Of a stretch of 64,000 nt of DNA, positions 1 through 9,921 are shown in pieces. The position numbers were made by a program, and so were the translations under genes. The first letter of the stretch is position 1, and each line of letters starts with the position of its first letter. The DNA is taken from NCBI GenBank assembly GCA_001931905.2, contig MSJI02000906.1, positions 124,001 through 188,000 on the forward strand, read 5' to 3'. Origin of the DNA: Cladosporium sp. IMV 00045. Taxonomy: Eukaryota > Ascomycota > Dothideomycetes > Cladosporiales > Cladosporiaceae. The notes beneath the pieces were generated by a model. The model had not been told where the DNA came from, did no database searches, and was given only the letters and a program-made list of their open reading frames with translations.

Positions 1-407
1 TCGGGGAGAACGAATTGATTGATATTCCTGAGGAGATTATCCCGACATGCCGGTGCTTGGTAAAGCCGTCCGGCCACTTGGATTTCACATGATTGACACC
101 GTCGATAAGAGCATTGGCGCTAGAGGGTGGCTGTGTGGAGAGATCGACCCCTAATTGATATCCAAGCCTCTTTGGCAGGAATTTTGCCGCTTTCGAATGC
201 TGTGAGACTTTGTTAGGCCCTTTCAACGCCTCCCCAGCCCCCAAAGGCGCGACGTCATCGCCTCATTCGCGCGTCAGCTATCCCAAGTCTTGAGGTCTGC
301 CAGCCTGCACGCTGCTGATCAAGACCTATAGCTTTAGCAGTATTGCATGTAGCACCAAGAGGGAGAAAGAGCTCCAGTAAGTATCTCTTCACCCACCCGA
401 GCACACC
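1..407. other. Intergenic, upstream of DGAT2 gene
   Basis: No coding region is supported here. The stretch probably holds the promoter and leader of the downstream acyltransferase. A good 5' splice donor (GTAAGT at 377) could pair with a CTCAG acceptor ending at 481, preceded by a TTAAC branch-like site. That would be a leader intron and would move the start of the next gene to the ATG at 572. Confidence 0.5.
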
Positions 408-458
408 ATGACCTTCACCGGACTCTGTCTTTTCCCCACCGCCGTCTCAATGCCATGA
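408..458 (+). promoter_or_regulatory. Possible upstream ORF overlapping the DGAT2 start
   Basis: A 16-codon reading frame opens at the ATG at 408 and ends in a TGA at 456-458. That stop overlaps the ATG at 455 as ATGA, an arrangement that can couple termination to re-initiation. It exists in the mRNA only if the possible leader intron (about 377-481) is not spliced. Confidence 0.25.
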
Positions 459-2751
459 TTAACATCTTGACGCCTCCTCAGACCCCGACGAAACCACCTC
501 GCCTTCTCTTGAGTACTCCGCATCGCAAGAGAGTCGTCTCCATCAATCCGCCAGGGTACGTAAGCCCGAGCATGGCTCTCAACACCGAGCCCGCAACCCC
601 GACCGTGGGCGAGAAGAACGCTCAGTCGCCAAAGAGCTACGCCGACGTTGCCGAAGAAGCGCTCGAACGCGACAATGACGACGTTTTCGACGAGGCCGCC
701 ATCAAAGAAACGCCACCACCGAGCAGTCTCCCCCGCAACCACAGTCAACCCAGACCATTGGGCGAGGTGTTCGAAGAAGATGAGATGGCGCTGCAGCCCG
801 GAAGCCCGACCTTACGTCACGTAGCTGGCAGGCTTGAGAGGAACCAGAAGGCCAAGAACGGTGAGGTTGGCGCTCCTGATTATGCCCAGGTCGTGAAGGA
901 AGCCGAGCCGACATCGCCGCACGTCGAGGAGCAGAACGGACCTGGATATGTCGGCGCGACCCAGAATGGTCAATCAGGAGCTTCCAATACGGACGGTGCG
1001 CAGAACGGTCATAGTTATGCAGAGGCCGTCAAGGAAGCGGAGCCGACTTCTCCGCACGTTGATGAACAGAACGGTACTGGATACGTTGACGCGACAAAGA
1101 GCTCTCAGTCAGCTGCGCCTGGTACTGCCGCTGCCAATGGTGAAACATATGCCGATGCTGTGAAAGACGCTGAGCCGACTTCTCCGCATGTCGATGAGCA
1201 GAACGGTCCCAATGCGAGGAGTGAAGTTGGTTCAAGCTCAAGCAACAACAACGCGACTTCCTCCGGAAATGAAACGCCAACCAGCTTTACGGGAATTGGC
1301 AGGGACGACACTCCTCGCTCCCCTACTCCTAAGAAAACACATAAGAAAGTGTCGTCCAAGTCTCTCAATGGCACAGCCAAGAAGCAAGCCGACGACGGTG
1401 TGATGCAGTACCAGCGCGAATGGAACCAAGGCGTCACTCCAGCCGCTCCTTCTAACAATGGAGTCGTCTTCGAGGAGAAGTACAGGAGTAAATCTGGACA
1501 AAACCTCGTAACCGCGGAGGCCGAGAGCAACCTCGAGAACACCAGCTTGCAACAGCGCGAGAACAAGGACATCACCACTGAGACCAATGCGACACGTAGA
1601 CGCCAGAGAAAGAACAGTGAGCTCGTTAGTGGTCGACGAGCTGGCGCCGGATGGTCTAACAGTGCTATCAGGTGGGCGCCAGCGAACGTCCCTCTGCAGC
1701 GTCGACTACAGACGGCAATGGTCCTTTTGCACACACTCTCTATCGCAGGCGGCCTGGCGATGTTCTTCCTCCTATGCTGCATCCCGATCCTTTGGCCGAT
1801 CCTCCTGCCCTATCTCATCTACGTCCTCCTTTCCAGCGCCGCGACGTCAGGCGAGCTGAGCCATCGATCAGAATTCCTAAGGAGCAGCCGCATCTGGTCG
1901 CTCTTCGCATCCTACTTCCCTGCTCGCCTGCACCGCACCGTCCCCCTCGAGCCTACGCGCAAGTACATCTTCGGCTACCACCCCCACGGCATCATCTCCC
2001 ACGGAGCCTTCGCCGCTTTCGCCACCGAAGCTCTAGGCTTCAAGCAGCTCTTCCCGGGCATCACCAACACCCTCCTCACCCTCGACGCAAACTTTCGCAT
2101 CCCGCTCTACCGCGACTACGCCCTGCGCATGGGCCTCGCGTCCGTCTCCCGCGAGAGCTGCGAGAACATCCTCTCCAAAGGCGGCCGCAACGGCGAAGGC
2201 ATGGGCCGCGCCATCACTATCGTTGTCGGCGGCGCGCGTGAGTCCCTCGACGCCAAACCGGGCTCTCTCAAGCTCGTCCTCAAGAAGCGCAAGGGTTTCG
2301 TCAAGCTTGCCATCCGCGAGGGTGCCGATTTGGTCCCTGTGCTTGCCTTCGGCGAGAACGATATCTACGACCAGTTCGACTCTAACAGCCATCCGTACGT
2401 GCACAAGGCGCAACTGCTTGTTAAGAAGTTTGCTGGCTTCACCGTGCCTTTGTTTCACGCGCGTGGTAAGTTCCCCCCGCTCTCCCCACCCCCGCATCCC
2501 CTAGAAGGTTTACAGTATACTAACATCCTTTTCTAGGCGTCTTCAACTACGACGTCGGCCTCATGCCCTACCGCCGCCCGATCAACATCGTCGTCGGCCA
2601 GCCCATCCCGATCATGCAGAGCAAGAACCCCGACCCAGCGTACGTCGAGGAGATCCACCAGCAGTACATGGACGAGCTCGTGCGCATTTGGGACGAGTGG
2701 AAGGAGACTTTCGCCAGGACGAGATTGAGCGAGTTGGAGATTTTGGAGTGA
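455..2751 (+). CDS. DGA1: Diacylglycerol O-acyltransferase, DGAT2 family, long N-terminus
   Basis: Catalyses the last step of triacylglycerol synthesis, acyl-CoA plus diacylglycerol, at the ER and lipid droplets. Exons are 455-2465 and 2537-2751, joined across a 71 nt GTAAGT...CTAG intron, giving 741 residues. Visible DGAT2 hallmarks: a hydrophobic hairpin at about 413-465, YHPHG with the catalytic His near 508, GGARESL, REGADLVPVLAFGEND, and RGVFNYDVGLMPYRRPI formed across the splice. DGAT2 enzymes are usually about 350-520 residues, so the first 370 or so residues are an extra low-complexity region. It carries about three copies of a 44-45 residue repeat built on YAxxVKxAEPTSPHV, starting near residues 143, 188 and 232, with a weaker related segment near 62. 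The start is uncertain: ATG 572 is the alternative if a leader intron exists. The family call is firm; the N-terminal function is unknown. Confidence 0.93.
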
Positions 2752-3549
2752 TGCGATGAGATGAATGAGGCGGCCTGATGTCTTTTCGGTGTTTGTTGGG
2801 TTGCGTGATGGGGGTGGGGTTGGAGTTTTGAGTGGGGTTTAAGGGATTTCTTTTTCTTTTTCTTTTTTCTTTCTATGGCTTTTGGCTCATACTGCTAGGT
2901 GAACGGGTGGGTATGGAGGCGGTAATTTCACACGACGTCTACTATGACGGGTTGGTCGGGAGGTCCAAGGAAGGTAACGACATCGGACATGGCAGGGTCT
3001 CGGTTCGGTGACATATGAAGGTTTGGGGGGTTTTCGGAACGGCCTTGTCGATGGGTGAATGGGCGGTTGGGCGATGGTTTTTGTACAGTACTTCATTTAC
3101 CTGGTCTTGCGAGAGTGCGGAAAGGGCTGGGGGTTTGAAAAGGATGATGGCGATGACGGATGACATACCTGGCCTAGTAGCCTCACTGCCTACTTGACTT
3201 GCTTATCTATCACATAGTAACGGCTGATTGGAGAGGTATTCGCTTTGAGGTGTCTCGATTGCTCTGACTCTTGCCCCGTCTCGTTCTCCTGCACGGCGGT
3301 GCGAAAGAGGTACTCCTTCTGACAACACTGGTGGGCAAGTGTATATGTGTAGGCCAACTCTCTCCATTCTTATCTGTTAATTTATATGGCTAGGATTCCA
3401 AGTCTTTCCGGTCTTCTGAGCCCAAGATTCTTCGCTATATAAGAGCCTACATCCCAAATCCCTCGTAGTCTTCCAAATTTAGCCCAAAATTCCTGTAGTC
3501 CAAGATCCCAATACAAGAAGGAACCAATATTCAACAATCCCATAAACAC
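2752..3549. other. Intergenic between convergent genes
   Basis: This lies between the 3' ends of the acyltransferase (+) and the ATP-grasp gene (-). It has T-rich 3' UTR-like sequence near 2848-2875 and no supported gene. Confidence 0.5.
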
Positions 3550-5124
3550 TTAACACATAAACATCTTCGTCGTACTAACATTCAACCGACTCCACTTCTT
3601 CCCCTGCACGAGCGCCAGCGCAAATTGCACCGGCCAGTAAACGTGATACAGCCACCAGGCAGGCCAAGGGTCCCAAACTTCGAAAGTGCCGTCTTTCCAG
3701 AAGAGGAGGTGGTCGAGGAAAGTCGAAATTCCGCTCGAGACGTCCGAGACGCTCGCGTTTGCGGAGTTCATGAGGAGAGATAGGATGGGCAGCAGGACGA
3801 GCTCGACTAGGTCGTGCCCGATCCAGTAGTACTTCTTCGTTGGGGAGTGGGGGAAAATGGGCTGGGCTGCTAGACCGTTTGTGAGGCCGTTTTTGCGCTG
3901 GGATTCTTCGCCGTGGGGGTGGTGGTGGGAGGAGGATTTGAGCAAAGACATGTACGCGCCGGCCATTTCGGGGGTTTCGTTGAAGAGCGCCACGGCCGTG
4001 TGCGCGCGCGGGTTGCATTCGATCGGGTAGAGGCGGACGTTGCGCGTGGGATCTTTGAGGCCCGCGTCCGCCTCGCTCATCTCAACCAGGAAGTCGAAGC
4101 TCAGGTGGCCGGTGAAAGACTCGCCGCCTGCTGCCGCGTATTCTTGCGTGAAGCGGAGCATGCTCTGCGAGAGGCCTGAGGTGGCGGGCAGGGCTTCATA
4201 GTGCATGAGGAGTTCGGCGGAGGGGCAGGCGACGAAGACTTTGACTTCGCCGCAGATCACGACGGCGTGCGTGCAGTACTCGGGGCCTTTGATGTATTGC
4301 TGCAGGATCCAGGGGCGGTCTTCTGAGATGGGAAGGCGGGAGATGTGGGCTTTGGTCGCGGCTGGCGTTTCCAGTGGGAGGAGGGTCATGTCTGCGCGGA
4401 CCGAGTCATCGGTGCCAATGTACTTCATGATGTATTTCATGCCTGCGCGCTTGCCCTTCTCAGCGGCGGCTTCGTCGAGCATTTTGAGAGCTGCGGCTTT
4501 CGAGGTGATGGTGTGCGTGTCTGGCGTGTGCAGGCCGATGCTCTTGGTGTACTCGATGAAGGAGTGCTTCTCGTGTAGCTTCTTCGTGTTGGCAACATCG
4601 AACTGGACGGCCTTGCACTTGGTAACCAGCTCGACCATCTCTTTCGCCTCGCCGTCCTCGATCGCAGACGCAACACCCGAACATGAAACCCAAATGTCCA
4701 CATTCTCCGCCCGAATGATATCCAAGAGACTTTGGGTGTATTTGGCACTTCCTTCCGCACCAGGCTTCTCAAGACGGTGGAAAGACTTGAGAGCTTTGGA
4801 AGTCCGTCCGCAGGAGACTGGCAGCAGCAGAGGCTCAAAGTCGGCTCCGATTACAGTGTGTCCTGCTGCGAAGAAGTTCCTGGCAAGTGCAAGGCCTTTT
4901 GTCATTCCCACGCCTGTTACGAGGATTGTCTTGGTCTCGTGGATAGGCGTCCTGGGAGAGCGAACATTCCGACGGGACTTCTCGGCCCACGAGCTCCTGA
5001 CGAATCCAAGCACAATGCATGTTCCCAGGATGAAAGTGTCAAGCGGGAGAAAGGCGAAGTTGAGCAGCAGAAGTGCCGCATTCTGGGCGGAGTGTGCCAG
5101 GAGGGAAGAAGAAGCGTCCAGCAT
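3550..5124 (-). CDS. ATP-grasp ligase of mycosporine biosynthesis (MysC-like), membrane-anchored
   Basis: Predicted to activate 4-deoxygadusol with ATP and couple it to an amino acid, forming a mycosporine. This is the role of the cyanobacterial ATP-grasp enzyme MysC; which amino acid is used here is not readable from sequence. Single exon, 524 residues from the ATG at 5124; the longer frame upstream has no ATG. Order: a hydrophobic N-terminal segment (about 14-43), a nucleotide-binding preATP-grasp fold opening ILVTGVGMTKG (about 67-77), ATP-grasp strands MKYIGTDDSVR and WILQQYIKGPEY, LSFDFLVEM, and the metal-site element YPIECNPRAHTAV. The last 95 residues or so (from about 430) are rich in W, L and Y and look membrane-associated. 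The assignment rests on these motifs plus the neighbouring methyltransferase and cyclase, the same three-gene set as the bacterial pathway. The alternative is a generic carboxylate-amine ligase. Confidence 0.82.
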   Translation of the reverse strand: MLDASSSLLAHSAQNAALLLLNFAFLPLDTFILGTCIVLGFVRSSWAEKSRRNVRSPRTPIHETKTILVTGVGMTKGLALARNFFAAGHTVIGADFEPLLLPVSCGRTSKALKSFHRLEKPGAEGSAKYTQSLLDIIRAENVDIWVSCSGVASAIEDGEAKEMVELVTKCKAVQFDVANTKKLHEKHSFIEYTKSIGLHTPDTHTITSKAAALKMLDEAAAEKGKRAGMKYIMKYIGTDDSVRADMTLLPLETPAATKAHISRLPISEDRPWILQQYIKGPEYCTHAVVICGEVKVFVACPSAELLMHYEALPATSGLSQSMLRFTQEYAAAGGESFTGHLSFDFLVEMSEADAGLKDPTRNVRLYPIECNPRAHTAVALFNETPEMAGAYMSLLKSSSHHHPHGEESQRKNGLTNGLAAQPIFPHSPTKKYYWIGHDLVELVLLPILSLLMNSANASVSDVSSGISTFLDHLLFWKDGTFEVWDPWPAWWLYHVYWPVQFALALVQGKKWSRLNVSTTKMFMC

Positions 5125-5732
5125 GATGGGCCGGAGAAGCGAGCGCTGTGTCCTTGGACTAACGTACTGCAAGGGCTGGGGTTCCTTTCAAGAAGAGAGA
5201 CCGGAAACACAAAGATTCGGTGAGGGCGAAATGGGGTGGTACTGGCTCATCACATGCCGACCGTGTCGGTTGAGAGGTCAGTGTTGTTACGTCATATTCT
5301 AGGAAGCACTGATTCGCTGGCGCTGTGGACTGTGCTGCGCCGCGGCAGGGACGGTGTGCGGATGATAAGTATTATTTTTATGGCATGTTGGTGAGAAGCA
5401 CATGGACATTGCGCGCGTGACGGGAAGATGTGACTTAGCGAGCACCAGCTGAGTGAGGTTGCTGATTGCTGAATTCGGCCGTTCTTCAGCCTTGAGAATC
5501 GACACTCTTGACCAAACATATTACAACTTTCAATGACAATCCGATTCCAGCAGGCGAGGCATCGCCTTCGTGTGTGTTCTTCTATTTTACGTCGTTCAAG
5601 TAATGACGTGAATGCATCCAAGTCCTAGTCGTCTCCCCTCACTCCAATGTCTGCCACCTCTGACCCGCTGCCCCTGGTCCAATCATGCCATCCCATCTCT
5701 TTTGCGAGGGCAAGTTGTGTAGATTCACAAGT

Positions 5733-6700
5733 CTATGATTCCTCTCCGACGCAACGAGTGATTTCGACACCGTCCTATCCCAAGAGTCAGCTCAATCCGG
5801 TAGCAACATGTGAAGCGGACGACTTACCGGCACGCCCGTCGGCTCAAAGCTGTTGACCAACTCGCTCTTGTAAATCAGGTTGGGGTTACCCTGGGACAGA
5901 TGCAGCTGTTCCTGTCCCTGTCTCTTCGCGTACTGGCCGGCAGTCTTATCCGCAAACCGTGAGTCCGGACCTGCGTCTGCGTCCGCCTTCTTGATCGCCT
6001 CGCGCTTCTCCTCAACACTGCTTCTAACGTACTCCAAATAAGGCGGGTTGCCGGGCTTGATCACATTGTCGGCCGCCAGAACACTTCCCGGTGTCACGAG
6101 CTTGAGCTCCTCGCAGAGCTTCAAGTCGGTCTTGTACGCAGGCTTGTAGTGGTCGAGGAACATGAGATCGATGTGCTCCAGCGCGCCAGAATCGTGCAGG
6201 CGCTTGATAGAAGCATCGCTGGAGCCGATCTCAACCTTGACAATGTCGCTGAGTCCTGCAAGAGAAACGAGTGCTTGAATCACCGCACCGAATACGGGAT
6301 CACGCTCGAAGCTCCAGAATCTCTTGCCACCAGCCTTGCGGACTGCATCTCCAAACAGGATACAAGAGTAGCCGACGTACCCACCGAGTTCAACCTACCT
6401 TCACCATCAGCCATACAGCACGGCTGCTAAATGTTTTCAAGAGCGGCTAACCATTGTTTGAGGCTGCACCTCTGCAATCAAGTTGCACACGATCTTTCCC
6501 TTGTCTTCGCCGACATTCATGAGGTACTTTTGTGTGCGACCATACTCATCGACAGCCGCAAGGACCTTTTCTGGCGAGCCGCGAATCTCATCAATGTTCG
6601 GCTTGTCGTAGATGAATCGCAGGAGCTCGGTTTCGCGGCCATCGTCGAAGAAGACATCCTCTTGCTCGGCGTAAGCTTTGCTCTGGTCGAATTGCGACAT
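5733..6700 (-). CDS. COMT-like O-methyltransferase of mycosporine biosynthesis (MysB-like)
   Basis: SAM-dependent O-methyltransferase expected to methylate desmethyl-4-deoxygadusol to 4-deoxygadusol. Three exons: 6700-6452, 6394-5828 and 5774-5733 (58 and 53 nt introns, GTTAGC and GTAAGT donors), giving 285 residues. The junctions restore the SAM-binding loop VELGGYVGYS (from residue 83) and a short terminal exon ending DGVEITRC. COMT-type metal and substrate residues are visible in FLDHYKPAY and LAADNV (Asp, then Asp-Asn). The gene lies between the ATP-grasp ligase (same strand, about 0.6 kb downstream) and the divergent cyclase. Without that context it would read only as a catechol O-methyltransferase-like protein, so the substrate is an inference. 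Confidence 0.85.
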
Positions 6701-8199
6701 TGTGAGATCTCTGGGCTGGTGTGCTTAACAAGAATCAAGTGAACAAGGTATGATGAGCTGAATGTATGGAACGAAGACAGGAAAACACAACACCGACTCT
6801 CAGCAGCTGCCAAACATTTTGCACACGATCGGCATATGACAATCGCTGCATCACCCAAAGCTACGTACCGCAAACTCGCCGATAGCTGCCAAACAGCAGA
6901 ATCGGAGGGCTGTCCTGCTCCTCAACTCACAGCGGGGCGAGGCGGGGCACGAGATGGCGAGACGAACAGGCCAGACACGCATATGCGCGTTTTACCTCCG
7001 CCGCCGGAGGAAACTCCACTGCGGCTCAGGCTAGTCTCGCTGACGACACGGGCGAGAGCTTTTGATGTTGGCATCCTTCATCATGGAATCGTCATTACTT
7101 CTCACATGCGGCTTGGTGTGAATATCAGAGAGAGTCTATTGCAGGGCATCCAACTAGCGCTTGGGAGAAATCAATGTCGTGGAACCCTCCGAATGACCCC
7201 TCGACGCTCCTCTCTCCTGCTGCCTCGCATGCCCAGCCACTTAGACAGACGCCATTCATCCGCCTGAACCCTGGACTCGTGACGATGACCATTCTTGGAC
7301 AACTGTTGTCTTCACGCAGAGTCTGGCTTCAATATGGCCTAACATTAGGCCAATGGCAGTCGAGGGCACCGCTAACGATACAATACATCATGACTTTGAA
7401 CTTTACCAGGTTCAAGACAGCGCGAAACCCCACACTGGTTTGAACAGCGGGTCCAGGACCCATTCACGCTCATCGACCACAACGGTTGCCCGGTCCTCAA
7501 TGCAAGATCTCTCGCTAGTGCGATCTGAAAGCGGCCCTACGTGGGGGTCGTATCGTGAAGGACAGACCTCCGGTTGGCTTGTCCTGACGAAATGCTGCGA
7601 TGATTTGCACAAATCTGAGTTAGGATTCAAGATTGCCTTTGCATGGCAATGTCAAACGTGTCAATCCTTCCTACTCGAGGAGGTGGCGACGCCCTCTCAC
7701 CATCACCATGTGTACGTCTCGACGAATCACTTCGTACGCTACATCTGCGGCCTAGCTGCAAGGATTTCATCACCACGCTATCAGCCGTGCAGCAAACACT
7801 AGGGACTTGTTTTCATTTGAGTTCTGTGGAACGCCTAGACGATGATCTAAGGCCACGACTACGTCGACTACGTCTCCCATCGAAGCAAAAGCATCCACTG
7901 CAGACACGCCCCGATCCCTATTCGTAGCATTGGTGGGGTCAAGGTCGATGCGCTCACTCGAGCTAAGCCATGGATGTCTTCGATCATCTATGACCTTTCC
8001 CATAGAGATCATCGCCAATCGGTAGTTTCGCAAGACCAACCAGGCCAGGTACATGAAGTAGCTCTCCCTCCTGTGTCCCTCCGTAACTTTTTTTTTTTTT
8101 TCGTTCAAGCTCCCACCTCCCCTTCAACACATTCAACCCTTTCGTCTCTTCAACTCCTTTCAACACTATACACATTGGTCCTTTCTTAATCCGCCCATC
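6701..8199. promoter_or_regulatory. Divergent control region of the mycosporine methyltransferase and cyclase
   Basis: A 1.5 kb gene-free stretch between two divergent starts (ATG 6700 on minus, ATG 8200 on plus). A run of 14 T at 8088-8101 and the CT-rich tract that follows, up to the cyclase ATG, look like a fungal core promoter and leader. A CCCCT stress-response-like pentamer lies near 7196. Short frames in the region show no coding character. Co-regulation of the two genes is inferred from layout only. Confidence 0.5.
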
Positions 8200-9921
8200 A
8201 TGTCTGACATGTCAGCCCAGGTCATTGAGACCCCCAATGGTTTCCAGGTCGAGGGTTACGAGAAGATCGAGTACGGCTTCAGCTTCACAGAGAACATTTT
8301 CTCCAAGGACAACGATGGCCTTGCTAAGCAGTTCTCTCGCCTCAACCGCTGCCTGGCGGTCATGGACGCCAACATCTACAATGTCTACGGCCAGGAGCTC
8401 AAGGACTACTTTGACCACTACAACATCGAGCTCAAGGTGCACAAGACCATGATTGGCGAGAAGGCCAAGTCGATCGAGACTCTCCTCAGCATTGTTGACT
8501 CAATGACCGAGTTCGGTATGCTGGGAATGACAGTCCAAATCACTTAGCCGTATACTAAAAATCATTTAGGCATCATCCGCAAGGAACCTGTCCTCGTCGT
8601 TGGCGGTGGCCTAGTCACCGACGTTACTGGGTAGTTCTACATTTTCACCGCAAACGATGACTACAAGGCACTCTGGCTAATATGCCCTATTGGTGCTCTT
8701 TGTAAAGTCAAGAATCGTGCTAACCAGCTTCCAGATTCGCTTGTGCCGCCTACCGCCGTAACACCAACTTCATCCGTATCCCCACGACCGTCATTGGCCT
8801 GATCGACGCCTCCGTCTCCATCAAGGTCGGCGTGAACTACGGCAACTACAAGAACCGTCTGGGTGCATACCACGCTCCCAAGCACACTTTCCTCGACTTC
8901 GGCTTCCTCCGAACCCTTCCCACTGCGCAGATCAGAAACGGCTTCGCAGAGTTGATCAAGATTTCGAGCTGTGCTCACCTTCCCACATTCGACCTCCTCG
9001 ACAAGTACGCTGAAAAGCTTATTGCCACTGCATTCGGTCACTCCGACGATGCAGAGCAGGAGGTCAAGGAGGCATCAGACAGAATCAACAGGGCTGGTAT
9101 CCACGAGATGCTGAAGCTTGAGTCCCCCAACCTCCACGAGATTGGTCTTGACAGAGTTATTGCCTACGGCCACACGTATGTGCTTGCCCGATTTGACGCA
9201 CTTCACATTCCGTTACTGACCTTCCTTTCACAGATGGTCCCCCCTTCACGAGCTCACCCCCGAGGTGCCCCTTCGTCACGGCCACGCCATCTCCATCGAC
9301 ATGGCCTACTCGGCCACCCTCGCGCACATCCACGGCTACATGTCCGAGGAGGAGATGAAGCGCCTGCACACCCTCTTCAGCCGCTGCGGTCTGTCTATGG
9401 ACCACCACCAGTTCGACGAGGAGATCCTCGACAAGGCCACCCAAGCCATCCTCAAGACCCGCGACGGCAAGCTGCGCGCCGCCGTTCCCAACCCCCTCGG
9501 CTCCTGCGCCTTCATCAACGACATCAGCAAGGAAGAACTCGCCGCCGCGCTGCGCAAGCACAAGGAGCTCATGAAAGCCTACCCGCGCAACGGCGAGGGC
9601 CTCGAGGCCTTTGTCGACGCCGGCGACACCGGCTACACCATGAACGCGCAGACGGCCGAGCAGAAGACCAAGAACGTCGCGTCCGAGGCGCTGCGCGCCT
9701 GCGTGCTCAACGACGACGTCTCGGCCGGTAGCAAGAAGGGCGGCCTCGGCGCTAACAACATCGATGGTGTTACTGGCAACCCTGCCGAGGCGCTTAAGAA
9801 CGCTTCTGGCGCTGAGGCGAATGGCCAGCCCAAGGATGGTTTGAAGAACGGTGTTGCTGGCCTTATGAACGGCAATGGTACCGTTAACGGCAATGGCCTT
9901 AAGGGCTGTGGCTGCCACTAG
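8200..9921 (+). CDS. Sugar-phosphate cyclase, desmethyl-4-deoxygadusol synthase type (MysA-like)
   Basis: Dehydroquinate-synthase-superfamily enzyme expected to cyclise sedoheptulose 7-phosphate to desmethyl-4-deoxygadusol, the entry step to mycosporines, using NAD and a divalent metal. Four exons: 8200-8515, 8570-8630, 8735-9175 and 9234-9921, giving 501 residues. Spliced motifs: the NAD-site run EPVLVVGGGLVTDVTGFAC, then IPTTVIGLIDASVSIKVGVN, NGFAELIKIS (metal Glu), AYGHTWSPLHE (metal His) and RHGHAISIDMAYS (metal His). AELIKIS and GHTWSP fit the valiolone-synthase/deoxygadusol-synthase branch rather than true dehydroquinate synthase, which in fungi is part of the AROM pentafunctional protein. 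The final 100 residues or so are a low-complexity N/G/A/K-rich tail ending GCGCH, with no counterpart in the catalytic fold. The neighbours support the product call; an epi-valiolone synthase is the alternative. Confidence 0.88.

Noticed and set aside
5125..5172. Extended N-terminus of the ATP-grasp ligase
   Set aside because: The frame opens at TTG. An upstream exon joined at a CCCTTGCAG acceptor is conceivable but I could not find a convincing partner.
4205..5302. 365-codon open frame on the plus strand
   Set aside because: Antisense shadow of the ATP-grasp ligase.
6836..7802. Two plus-strand frames between the mycosporine methyltransferase and cyclase
   Set aside because: Low-quality translations without motifs, lying in the likely divergent promoter.
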